Positions 57,453-64,000 of a DNA stretch of 64,000 bases are shown in pieces. A model generated the notes under the pieces. The model did not search any database. It was given only the letters and a program-made list of their open reading frames with translations, and was not told the DNA's origin. The DNA is from Dehalococcoidia bacterium (GTDB lineage Bacteria; Chloroflexota; Dehalococcoidia; Lucifugimonadales; Lucifugimonadaceae): NCBI GenBank assembly GCA_012959765.1, contig DUCO01000030.1, positions 180,504-244,503 of the forward strand, given 5' to 3'. The translations under genes were made by a program, and so were the position numbers. The number at the start of each line of letters is the position of its first letter. Within the stretch, counting starts at the first letter, position 1.

Positions 57453-57667
57453 CTAAACCGCCGTCCCAAAACTGGGGGCGGTGTACGTTGCGGCCGCCTT
57501 TGATAGCCACGTTCGGCTACAACAGGCGGAAGGACAATCTGTGGGTTCTGTATCGAGGTCAGACACTTCGTTATCTTTGAAAGCTATATCGCGGAAAATT
57601 CGATTCTAACCTCGCCCAGCCTGCGTCGTAAAACTTATTTTGACGATGCTCTGAACGAGGATTAAAT

Positions 57668-58570
57668 CTACTTGCCGATCAGGTCCAGACTTTCGAGAAC
57701 TCCATCGATTTCCTTGAAGTGTTCAGCATCGGGTTTGAGCGCGGGATGGCGTGCAAATTCCGATCCCGGCGAAAAGACTCCACGGCGCACCATGATGTGC
57801 TTGTAGACCCAGTTGGCAAATCCCTGACCCTGCGCCAACATCCCGATCAATGCCTGGTGGCGGCGCATCTCGGCATTTGCGGCGTCGACATCTCCCGCCT
57901 GGTAGTGATTCCACACTCGAACAAACATGTCGGGCAACGTTGATCCCGGCATTGTGCCGACTGATCCGCGCTTGAACTCCTCAACTGCGAACGCTCCACC
58001 GGCACCACCGAACAAAATCAAATCACTTCCTTCTGCCAGCTTCTGAGTTTCGCCCATACGCGGAATGGTCGGAGGGGTCTCAACCTTGATGTAGCAAAGG
58101 TTTTCGTGGCGCTCAGCGCAGGTGACTGCCATTGCAGGGGGAACTGGAGCCGTGTTCTGATCCTGCAGGAAGATGGGCAACGAAACCGACTCGGCGATTC
58201 TCCCGAAGTACTCGATGTTCTCCGATGCCGCTATCGAGATGAACGAGGTGGGACGAATCATCAGTGCGTCGGCACCGAGCTCCTCGGCTCGCTTCGACAG
58301 GAAAATGGCGACGGCAGTGCTTTCGCCACCGGTGTTCATAACGATCTTCACTCGACCGTTATTGACCCGTACGACCGTGCTGAGAATCTCGTCTCGCTCG
58401 TGTTCGGTGAACTTGTAAATCTCGGTCGCAACAGCAATTCCCATGCCGTCCACGCCCTTGCCAATCATCCACTCGACCTGATTTTCGAGATCCTCCATCA
58501 CCAGCTGCCCTTTTTCGTTTATCGGAGCTGAAAGGATCGGGTAAACACCCTTCATTGAGCGGTCAAGCAT
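57668..58570 (-). CDS. DHDPS/NAL-family lyase, paralogue 2
   Basis: The 300-residue protein resembles the lyase at 2164-3057 along its whole length (HERDEIL, KIVMNTGGES, NLCYIKVETPPT with the Schiff-base Lys, and the GSVGTMPG loop). The Tyr-Asn-Pro strand is again replaced (FLQDQNTAPVPP), so the two share a non-DapA chemistry with 2-oxo acids. GGAG lies nine bases before ATG 58570. It is downstream of the decarboxylase cluster on the same strand after a 180-bp gap without a gene, so it may or may not be part of that transcript. Confidence 0.82.
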   Translation of the reverse strand: MLDRSMKGVYPILSAPINEKGQLVMEDLENQVEWMIGKGVDGMGIAVATEIYKFTEHERDEILSTVVRVNNGRVKIVMNTGGESTAVAIFLSKRAEELGADALMIRPTSFISIAASENIEYFGRIAESVSLPIFLQDQNTAPVPPAMAVTCAERHENLCYIKVETPPTIPRMGETQKLAEGSDLILFGGAGGAFAVEEFKRGSVGTMPGSTLPDMFVRVWNHYQAGDVDAANAEMRRHQALIGMLAQGQGFANWVYKHIMVRRGVFSPGSEFARHPALKPDAEHFKEIDGVLESLDLIGK

Positions 58571-58750
58571 ATTGAGAATTCTCCGAGTGAAAACGTCCAG
58601 GCGATCTGAAGCAGACGCCGTTTCTAACTAATGAGGCGGATACTCGCACCACCGAGTCAAGAACGCAACAGAATAAGCGGCGTGTAACAAAGAAGACGGC
58701 CCAAAACGATAAACGCAACCCGACTCTAAATATTCTCAAAGAAAAACCGG

Positions 58751-59959
58751 CTAGCCGGCCGCATACAGGCTGTTCATCACTGCGAGCAGCACCCCGGCAA
58801 CAGTTGCTGTTCCTATAACGCCTGCGACGTTCGGGCCCATTGCGTGCATTAACAGATAGTTGTCGGGGTCTTCTTTTTGTCCCATATCCTGCACAACCCT
58901 CGCCGCCATTGGCACAGCCGAAACACCAGCAGCACCGATCATCGGGTTGATCTTTTCCTTCGAAAGTAAATTCATCAACTTCGCCAGCAGTATTCCCGCA
59001 ACGGTAGCCGTCATGAACGCAAACAAGCCAAGGAAGAATATCCCGATAGTTTCTGGTTGAAGGAATATATGTGCGGGCATGGTTGAACCCACGGCCAGCC
59101 CGAGCAATATGATCACGATGTTCATCATGGCGTTCTCAGAAACGTCCGCAAGCCTGGGTACAACTCCCGAAACTTTGATCAGGTTTCCGAGCATCAGCAT
59201 TCCGATAAGTGGTGAAGCCGAAGGCACCAATACGCTGATCAGGATGGTTGTGAATACCGGGAACATGATCTGGGTGCGTCTGGATACCGGCTTTGCCGAG
59301 TACTCCATGCGAATCAGCCGCTCTTTTTTCGTCGTAAAAAGCTTGATGATCGGTGGCTGAATAATCGGCACGAGAGCCATGTACGAGTAGGCAGCAACTG
59401 CAGTTGCGCCAACGATGGGGCGCATATCGTAGCTCGGCAGCGCATCGCCGATTATTTGCATACGGGTGGCAATGTAGATCGTGGTTGGCCCATCAGCTCC
59501 ACCGATAATTCCGATCGACGATGCTTCAAGCAGCCCAAATTCGAAAAAGTCGGTCATGCCGAGCAGCAGTGCGCCAAGCAATGCGACAAACACACCGGCC
59601 TGCGCTCCTGCACCTAGCAACAGCGTTTTCGGGTTCGACAGCATAGGACTGAAGTCGGTAGCTGCACCGACACCCATGAATATCAATAGCGGGAATATGT
59701 CAGATTTCATTCCGACGGTTTCGAATATTTTCAAGAGCCCCATGGGCTCGCCGTCACCACCGGGGCGAATAAGCTCTTCCCCCGGCAGGTTAGCGAACAA
59801 TATTCCCATCGAAATCGGAACCAACAATAGCGGTTCCTTTTTCTTTGCGATACCGACGTAAAGAAGGGCACCCGCAATTAGCCACATCAGGATAATTTGG
59901 GGATCTTTCCCGATTTCCGTGAAGCCTATCCAGAGGTCACTTAGCTCGTTGGTCGGCAT
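58751..59959 (-). CDS. Sodium-pumping decarboxylase beta subunit (OadB/MmdB type)
   Basis: The 402-residue membrane protein has about ten helices and the family's functional motifs: GIIGGADGPTTIYIATRM, with the Asp that binds Na+ and proton, and NPMIGAAGVSAVPMAARVVQ near residue 335. The beta subunit decarboxylates carboxybiotin and exports sodium. It is five bases downstream of the biotin carrier and last in the run pxpA-pxpB-pxpC-gamma-carrier-beta. Which substrate feeds it depends on the carboxyltransferase; none of the usual alpha type is in view. Confidence 0.94.
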   Translation of the reverse strand: MPTNELSDLWIGFTEIGKDPQIILMWLIAGALLYVGIAKKKEPLLLVPISMGILFANLPGEELIRPGGDGEPMGLLKIFETVGMKSDIFPLLIFMGVGAATDFSPMLSNPKTLLLGAGAQAGVFVALLGALLLGMTDFFEFGLLEASSIGIIGGADGPTTIYIATRMQIIGDALPSYDMRPIVGATAVAAYSYMALVPIIQPPIIKLFTTKKERLIRMEYSAKPVSRRTQIMFPVFTTILISVLVPSASPLIGMLMLGNLIKVSGVVPRLADVSENAMMNIVIILLGLAVGSTMPAHIFLQPETIGIFFLGLFAFMTATVAGILLAKLMNLLSKEKINPMIGAAGVSAVPMAARVVQDMGQKEDPDNYLLMHAMGPNVAGVIGTATVAGVLLAVMNSLYAAG

Positions 59960-59964
59960 CTCGG

Positions 59965-60414
59965 CTAACCCTGTGCAATCTCGGCCAGAGTTTGACCGTG
60001 TTGAACTGCGTCACCGGCTCCGACATGAACTGCCGAAACTGTGCCATCGATGGGCGAAGCGATGGTGTTTTCCATCTTCATCGATTCAAGAACGAGAATG
60101 GGCTGGCCCTTCGTTACCGAATCGCCAACCGCCACACTAACGCTCACGATTTTGCCGGGCATCGGCGATCGTACAACGCCATCGCCACCACTGGTGGGAA
60201 CTGAAGGACGCGAGACTATCTGTGGTGCAGGATCGACAGTTTTAGGCGCTGAAATAGACGGTGTAGAAGATACTCCCGGTGCCGCCGATTCCGGGAGTTC
60301 GACCTGATAGGTAGTTCCGTCAACGGAAACTTCTACAGGTGAAGAAGAAAGATCGCCGACTTCGACATCGTACGTCTGCCCGGCAATCGTAATTTTGTAG
60401 TTCTTAGTTGCCAC
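59965..60414 (-). CDS. Biotin carboxyl carrier protein of decarboxylase
   Basis: The 149-residue protein has a beta-hairpin N-terminal part (residues 5-40: YKITIAGQTYDVEVG, SVDGTTYQVEL), a Pro/Ser linker (42-78) and a biotinyl domain with the biotin Lys113 in ESMKMEN. This is the usual carrier of oxaloacetate or methylmalonyl-CoA decarboxylase pumps. It overlaps the gamma gene by one base and precedes beta by five. Confidence 0.95.
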   Translation of the reverse strand: MATKNYKITIAGQTYDVEVGDLSSSPVEVSVDGTTYQVELPESAAPGVSSTPSISAPKTVDPAPQIVSRPSVPTSGGDGVVRSPMPGKIVSVSVAVGDSVTKGQPILVLESMKMENTIASPIDGTVSAVHVGAGDAVQHGQTLAEIAQG

Positions 60415-60767
60415 TAGTTACGCCTGTCCCTGGTAGCAGATGAACCCTGCCCAAGCATGCGCATTCGACCACTTTGCAGCCACGACCCCGCGGCTGAACC
60501 AGTTCTGGAAATCGGCGATGGCATCGAAGTCGATTTTTGGTCGGAAAGAGCCATGGCAACTGCGATTCCAGCAACCTCCTGACTCGTGATTTCTCCGGCA
60601 GAAGACCCATTTCCGGTGCCGGAATCACTCGCAGTCGATTCCGCTGTTGCAGGCGACTTTTCACGATCGAGCAGGCTCATGCCCTTGATCGACAAAGCAA
60701 GCAATGCAAGTACGGCGAAAACTATGCCCATGCCAACGAGGGTCACCATTAGCCCGTCGTTTAGCAA
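60414..60767 (-). CDS. Sodium-pumping decarboxylase gamma subunit (OadG type)
   Basis: The 117-residue protein has one membrane helix at residues 5-27 (GLMVTLVGMGIVFAVLALLA, the OadG form), a Ser/Thr/Gly-rich linker and a soluble C-terminal part that begins EVAGIAVAMAL, as in OadG tails that bind the carboxyltransferase. It anchors the soluble parts to beta. First of the three pump genes, 106 bp after the pxpC-like gene. Confidence 0.88.
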   Translation of the reverse strand: MLNDGLMVTLVGMGIVFAVLALLALSIKGMSLLDREKSPATAESTASDSGTGNGSSAGEITSQEVAGIAVAMALSDQKSTSMPSPISRTGSAAGSWLQSGRMRMLGQGSSATRDRRN

Positions 60768-60873
60768 TTCCTGATCGTACGTGTCAGTACTCCCTCAGCC
60801 GCTCCGCTCGCAAACAGAGCGAAATCAATGCAGTCACCATCGAAAATTACGTTGCGATTCTAACAAAGCAAGG

Positions 60874-61983
60874 CTAATCAACGGGGGTATATTCGTCGAC
60901 AGAGATCGGATAGGTATTTCCGTTGATTTCGGCGATTTGAGAAGTTGCATTTTCAGCAACGCCAACTGATACCTCTTCGCCGTTGACCTGAACAGAAATT
61001 GAATCGACCGATTTGCCGAGAACGGCAGCGTTAAATCGCTCGGAGTGTTCGCTGAGCAACTGCTGTGCTTCGGCGACTGAAATCGCAACGAAAGTAACCG
61101 ATGAGCCGGGTGCCGCCTGCCCCAGCTTCGGAAGGTCGATCGATGCCACAGTGGCGATCTTGGCATAACCGCCGGTCGTCTGGCGATCGGCAAGCAAAAT
61201 GATCGGCTTCCCATCACCCGGAATCTGAATTGAGCCGTTGACTACAGCATCAGAAACAATGTCATATCGGCCGCTTTTCGATTCGATCTGAGGGCCATCT
61301 AAACGTAATCCCTGTCGATTCGACTGATCAGTAACAGTGAAATTCGAACTCAGGAACGTCTCGATGGCTGACTCACTGAACTCATCATCCTGAGGTCCAA
61401 GCACAACTCGAATGTTGAGTTCACTTGACAGTGCTGAAGACTCCTCACCCTCAAACATTCGACCTCCGCCAGAAGTTGACGTGAACTCGCCGATATTCAG
61501 CACATCGCCTTCCGCCAAAGCCCTACCGTTGATGCCACCGATTTCCGATGCGACGTGGGTAGAGCGTGATCCGAGCAGCTCAGGAACGTCCACTCCCCCG
61601 GCAACCGCAGCATATGCCCGCAGGCCGCTCGAAACCATTCCCAGAGAAAGGCGTGAACCAGCATGCGCCGTGTACGAAACGCCAGCCGAAACAGGAACGC
61701 CATCAAGGCTCGCAATCAACTCAGCTCCAGTAATTGCAAAGATAGCGTCATCACTAAACTCGATCTCAACGCCACCAAGCAACACTTCAAGCGCCGCTGC
61801 ATCGAAACTATTCCCGACGAGTCGGTTTCCGATATCAAGCGAATCGACATCAACAGCACCACTAACCGAAACACCAAGCTGCTGGAATCCCGTTCGCCCA
61901 CGATCCTGAATCAGCGTCATTGGACCGGGCTGGATAACTCGAATCGTGCGATCGGTCGCTTTGGAAAGTGACTTGTCACTCAT
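60874..61983 (-). CDS. PxpC-like (AHS2) carboxyltransferase half with extra tail
   Basis: Residues 1-320 match the AHS2/KipA/PxpC family, the second half of a urea-amidolyase-type biotin-dependent carboxyltransferase fold (QPGPMTLIQDRGRTGFQQLGVSVSGAVD, ALEVLLGG, ADRQTTGGYAKIATV). PxpC works with PxpA and PxpB as 5-oxoprolinase in E. coli. About 45 further residues (325-369) form two short strands, ISVQVNGEEVSVGV and IAEINGNTYPISVD, resembling the first 40 residues of the carrier protein in this cluster. Its start overlaps the pxpB-like stop by eight bases. Confidence 0.88.
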   Translation of the reverse strand: MSDKSLSKATDRTIRVIQPGPMTLIQDRGRTGFQQLGVSVSGAVDVDSLDIGNRLVGNSFDAAALEVLLGGVEIEFSDDAIFAITGAELIASLDGVPVSAGVSYTAHAGSRLSLGMVSSGLRAYAAVAGGVDVPELLGSRSTHVASEIGGINGRALAEGDVLNIGEFTSTSGGGRMFEGEESSALSSELNIRVVLGPQDDEFSESAIETFLSSNFTVTDQSNRQGLRLDGPQIESKSGRYDIVSDAVVNGSIQIPGDGKPIILLADRQTTGGYAKIATVASIDLPKLGQAAPGSSVTFVAISVAEAQQLLSEHSERFNAAVLGKSVDSISVQVNGEEVSVGVAENATSQIAEINGNTYPISVDEYTPVD

Positions 61984-62689
61984 GTGACTTCACCGGTACG
62001 AATCGAACTTTGGATCCCGGAGTGATTAGCGAAGGCGAGTCACTGGTTACATCGAACAAATCTGCGGCAGTTCGACCAATCAGCTGCCACCCACCGGGGC
62101 TTACGTTGGGGTAAACACCGGTTTGCGATTCAGCGATGCCAACCGACCCCGCAGGAACACGAATACGCGGCGTTTTAAGTCGTGGAGTAGCGATCCGTTC
62201 ATCAAGCCCGCCAAGATACGGAAAACCGGGGGCGAAACCGATCATGTAAACCCGGTAATCAACCCCCGAATGGATATCGATTACCTCCTGGTTCGTCAGT
62301 CCAGCGTTCTCGGCCACCAATCCAAGGTCGGGACCATCATCACCGCCGTAAACGACCGGCAGCTCGATAACTTGAACGTCACCCGCAGATTCAACAGCCG
62401 CTTCGAGTCGGTCAATAATCGCGGTCAGTTGATCAACAATCTCATCGTGCTTGCTTACCAACGGGCTGTAACTAACAAGCAGCGACCGATACGTCGGCAC
62501 CAACTCAATAACCGCCGGAATGCCCTCGGCTTGAATCAACTCTGCGAGAACGAAAACCTGGGAGTTAATCGCAGGATCGATTTCCGACCCCAACTCGATA
62601 ACAATCGCAGAATCGCCCGCAGGAAGAAGCCGTGGGTAGGTTCGAGCTTCGGTCTCAGGCTCGCCTAACGCCGACTCGCTAGCTGCCAC
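61976..62689 (-). CDS. PxpB-like (AHS1) carboxyltransferase half
   Basis: The AHS1/KipI/PxpB family is shown by LLPAGDSAIVIELGSEID, ELVPTYRSLLVSY, MIGFAPGFPYLGGLDERIATPR and AGSVGIAESQTGVYPNVSPGGWQLIGRT. I choose GTG 62689 (237 residues), overlapping the pxpA-like stop by eleven bases, since the longer open frame upstream only repeats the pxpA DNA in another frame. Together with the next gene it would form a PxpBC or carboxyltransferase pair. Confidence 0.88.
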   Translation of the reverse strand: MAASESALGEPETEARTYPRLLPAGDSAIVIELGSEIDPAINSQVFVLAELIQAEGIPAVIELVPTYRSLLVSYSPLVSKHDEIVDQLTAIIDRLEAAVESAGDVQVIELPVVYGGDDGPDLGLVAENAGLTNQEVIDIHSGVDYRVYMIGFAPGFPYLGGLDERIATPRLKTPRIRVPAGSVGIAESQTGVYPNVSPGGWQLIGRTAADLFDVTSDSPSLITPGSKVRFVPVKSHE

Positions 62690-63467
62690 TTGAAACCAAC
62701 TTGTCCATCGACACAATCTCAACACCAGCAGCTTCAAGCGAACCGCGTACGGCCGACGCCAGATCAACCGCTCCAGCGGTGTCGCCATGAAGGCAAATGG
62801 AATCAGCTGAAAAGTCGATTTCAGTCCCATCAACAGCCGTCACTTTGCCTTCGGTTGCGAGCTTTAGCGAACGTGCAACGACCTCTTCAGTGTCGTGCAC
62901 AACAGCACCCGGCTGCGACCTCGGAACCAGTGTTCCTTCAGGGGTAACTGCCCGATCGGCATAGCACTCACGCGCCACTCGAACGCCGTGCGAACGTGCA
63001 ATCGATTCCCACTGCGACCCTGCCAGCACGACGTGAATTAGATCGGGATCAAACGCCTTCACCGCAAGCACGATCGCCTCGGCAACAGCTGCGTCACGCA
63101 CCGCCGTGTTGTAGAGCGCACCGTGCGGTTTGACGTGCTGCATGGTGCGTCCGGGAGTGAACGCCGAGAGTGCGCCAACTTGATACGTAACGGCGTTGTG
63201 AACTTCAGCGGGGGTCAGATCCATATTGCGGCGCCCGAATCCGCCAAGGTCGGGATACGCCGGATGCGCCCCGATCCCAACATTGTTCTCAATAGCAAGT
63301 TCAACTGTACGAGCCATCCAGTCCGGGTCTCCAGCGTGAAAGCCCGTGGCAATATTGGCAGACGTTATGTACTTGACGATTTCGCGGTCGAGGCCAAGCT
63401 CGTACCCGGCGAACGATTCACCGATATCAGCATTGAAATCAATTCTTCCCGTCACACCGTTCGTCAA
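62679..63467 (-). CDS. PxpA-like (LamB/YcsF) protein
   Basis: The 262-residue protein has the LamB/YcsF barrel motifs DFNADIGESFAGYELG, SANIATGFHAGDPDWM, GIGAHPAYPDLGGFGRR, HVKPHGALYN and SICLHGDTAGAV with conserved His and Asp at the active site. In E. coli PxpA is the hydrolytic part of 5-oxoprolinase. It heads the run that ends in the sodium pump genes. No gene of the same strand lies upstream in the window. Confidence 0.9.
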   Translation of the reverse strand: MTNGVTGRIDFNADIGESFAGYELGLDREIVKYITSANIATGFHAGDPDWMARTVELAIENNVGIGAHPAYPDLGGFGRRNMDLTPAEVHNAVTYQVGALSAFTPGRTMQHVKPHGALYNTAVRDAAVAEAIVLAVKAFDPDLIHVVLAGSQWESIARSHGVRVARECYADRAVTPEGTLVPRSQPGAVVHDTEEVVARSLKLATEGKVTAVDGTEIDFSADSICLHGDTAGAVDLASAVRGSLEAAGVEIVSMDKLVSSGS

Positions 63468-63625
63468 TTAGGAACTCCGATACTTACTAAGCCAACTGTG
63501 CGAAGGCAATGACCACGATCACTCGCTTGATCCGAAACCAAAGTTGATATGAATCTCGCTAATTTGCCGACAGTCGGAGCGTAGCACAGTAGGAGTCTTT
63601 TTCAGCATCCCTCTAAACTGGTGCG

Positions 63626-63940
63626 ATGCTCGAAAAGTTTTTAAAGCCGATACTTGCTCTGCTGGCGTCTGCATGGCATTCGTTCGGCTGATCTCGGATC
63701 ACAGGCGACGAAAAGGCTGCCAACGCACTCAGGACGGCGTGGGAGGGTCACGGCCGTGCCGGAGAACCCGGTGAGAACCTGGGCACACGCACTCGCAATA
63801 CGATCATCGCTTCATCGGGCGTCCTGATCGCCGTGCTGATTATCTGGGGCCTGTTTGCAATGATCGGCGGCGGCGGCGATGACGAATCTGGCGGCTCCAC
63901 ACAATTGCCAACTCCAACTCCATTTGCGGGACTGACCTGA
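63626..63940 (+). pseudogene. Small membrane protein frame with one internal TGA
   Basis: From ATG 63626 a 104-codon frame reads to TGA 63938, broken only by TGA at 63689-63691 (codon 22, in a context FG-stop-SRITGDEKAANAL). After it comes a soluble stretch, a single membrane helix (TIIASSGVLIAVLIIWGLFAMI), then a Gly/Asp-rich and Thr-Pro-rich tail. There is no start codon between the TGA and the helix. Genes in this window use TGA as stop, so this is most likely a nonsense mutation, perhaps of TGG. No family recognised. The bases after 63941 show nothing. Confidence 0.55.
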
Positions 63941-64000
63941 CCCCCTCAAACGTATCCAGTTGAAAGATCAGATACTGGATGCATTGAAGGGAGGCAGAAA

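Noticed and set aside
1..64000. CRISPR array, prophage, insertion sequence or integron
   Set aside because: No regularly spaced repeats, no transposase, integrase or phage structural protein among the coding frames.

Overview
The window reads as a chromosomal segment of a free-living, aerobic, heterotrophic bacterium, most plausibly a marine Chloroflexota of the SAR202/Dehalococcoidia type. That placement is inference: there is no rRNA gene here. It rests on the gene mix (nickel superoxide dismutase with its protease, monomeric NADP isocitrate dehydrogenase, HspR-DnaJ-Clp operon, IspDF fusion, enolase-superfamily and sugar-acid genes) and on Thr-Pro-rich lipoprotein linkers. Coding density is high and starts are often TTG or GTG. 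No tRNA, rRNA, CRISPR array, transposase or prophage was recognised.

Layout. 1-8.3 kb: an accessory region with a cut-off HpcH/HpaI aldolase, an aldehyde dehydrogenase, a DHDPS-family lyase, a GNAT protein, a small zinc-finger ORF, an unknown protein, a solute-binding protein, a lipoprotein gene broken by a 16-bp tandem duplication, and an enolase-superfamily dehydratase. The dehydratase, lyase and dehydrogenase together fit oxidation of hexaric acids to 2-oxoglutarate. 8.3-10.9 kb: the wreck of a sensor histidine kinase and a damaged response regulator. 11.1-12.9 kb: a family 5 solute-binding lipoprotein. 12.9-18.4 kb: sufBCDSU on the minus strand, with a promoter and a palindromic operator in front of sufB. 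18.6-24 kb: a cupin, gatB, secG and a rifampicin-phosphotransferase-like PEP-utilising enzyme. 24-28 kb: an operon of two VTT membrane proteins, ispDF and cysS. 28.2-32.7 kb: clpC-like, hspR and dnaJ divergent from hsp20.

32.8-39.1 kb: GGPP synthase, an HpnG-like phosphorylase, YjbQ and hpnC-hpnD-hpnE for squalene and hopanoid-type lipids. 39.4-44.7 kb: a tetrapyrrole operon (fused AhbAB siroheme decarboxylase, precorrin-2 dehydrogenase, hemC, cobA-hemD, hemB) that points to heme made through siroheme. 44.9-50.6 kb: aquaporin, a serine-hydrolase-like lipoprotein that has lost its nucleophile, divergent sodX/sodN, and isocitrate dehydrogenase. 50.7-57.5 kb: a cupin with a ThDP enzyme, the 2-methylcitrate operon prpBCD and a TauE/SafE permease. 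57.7-58.6 kb: a second DHDPS-family lyase.

58.7-63.5 kb is the most unusual part: pxpA-pxpB-pxpC-like genes (urea-amidolyase-type carboxyltransferase halves plus a LamB/YcsF protein) followed on the same strand by the gamma subunit, biotin carrier and beta subunit of a sodium-pumping decarboxylase, with no alpha (carboxyltransferase) subunit in view. The PxpC-like protein ends in a tail that resembles the start of the biotin carrier. One reading is a sodium pump whose usual carboxyltransferase has been replaced by the PxpBC type. The right edge holds a small membrane protein frame interrupted by one TGA. Short dispersed hairpin repeats occur in several intergenic gaps.
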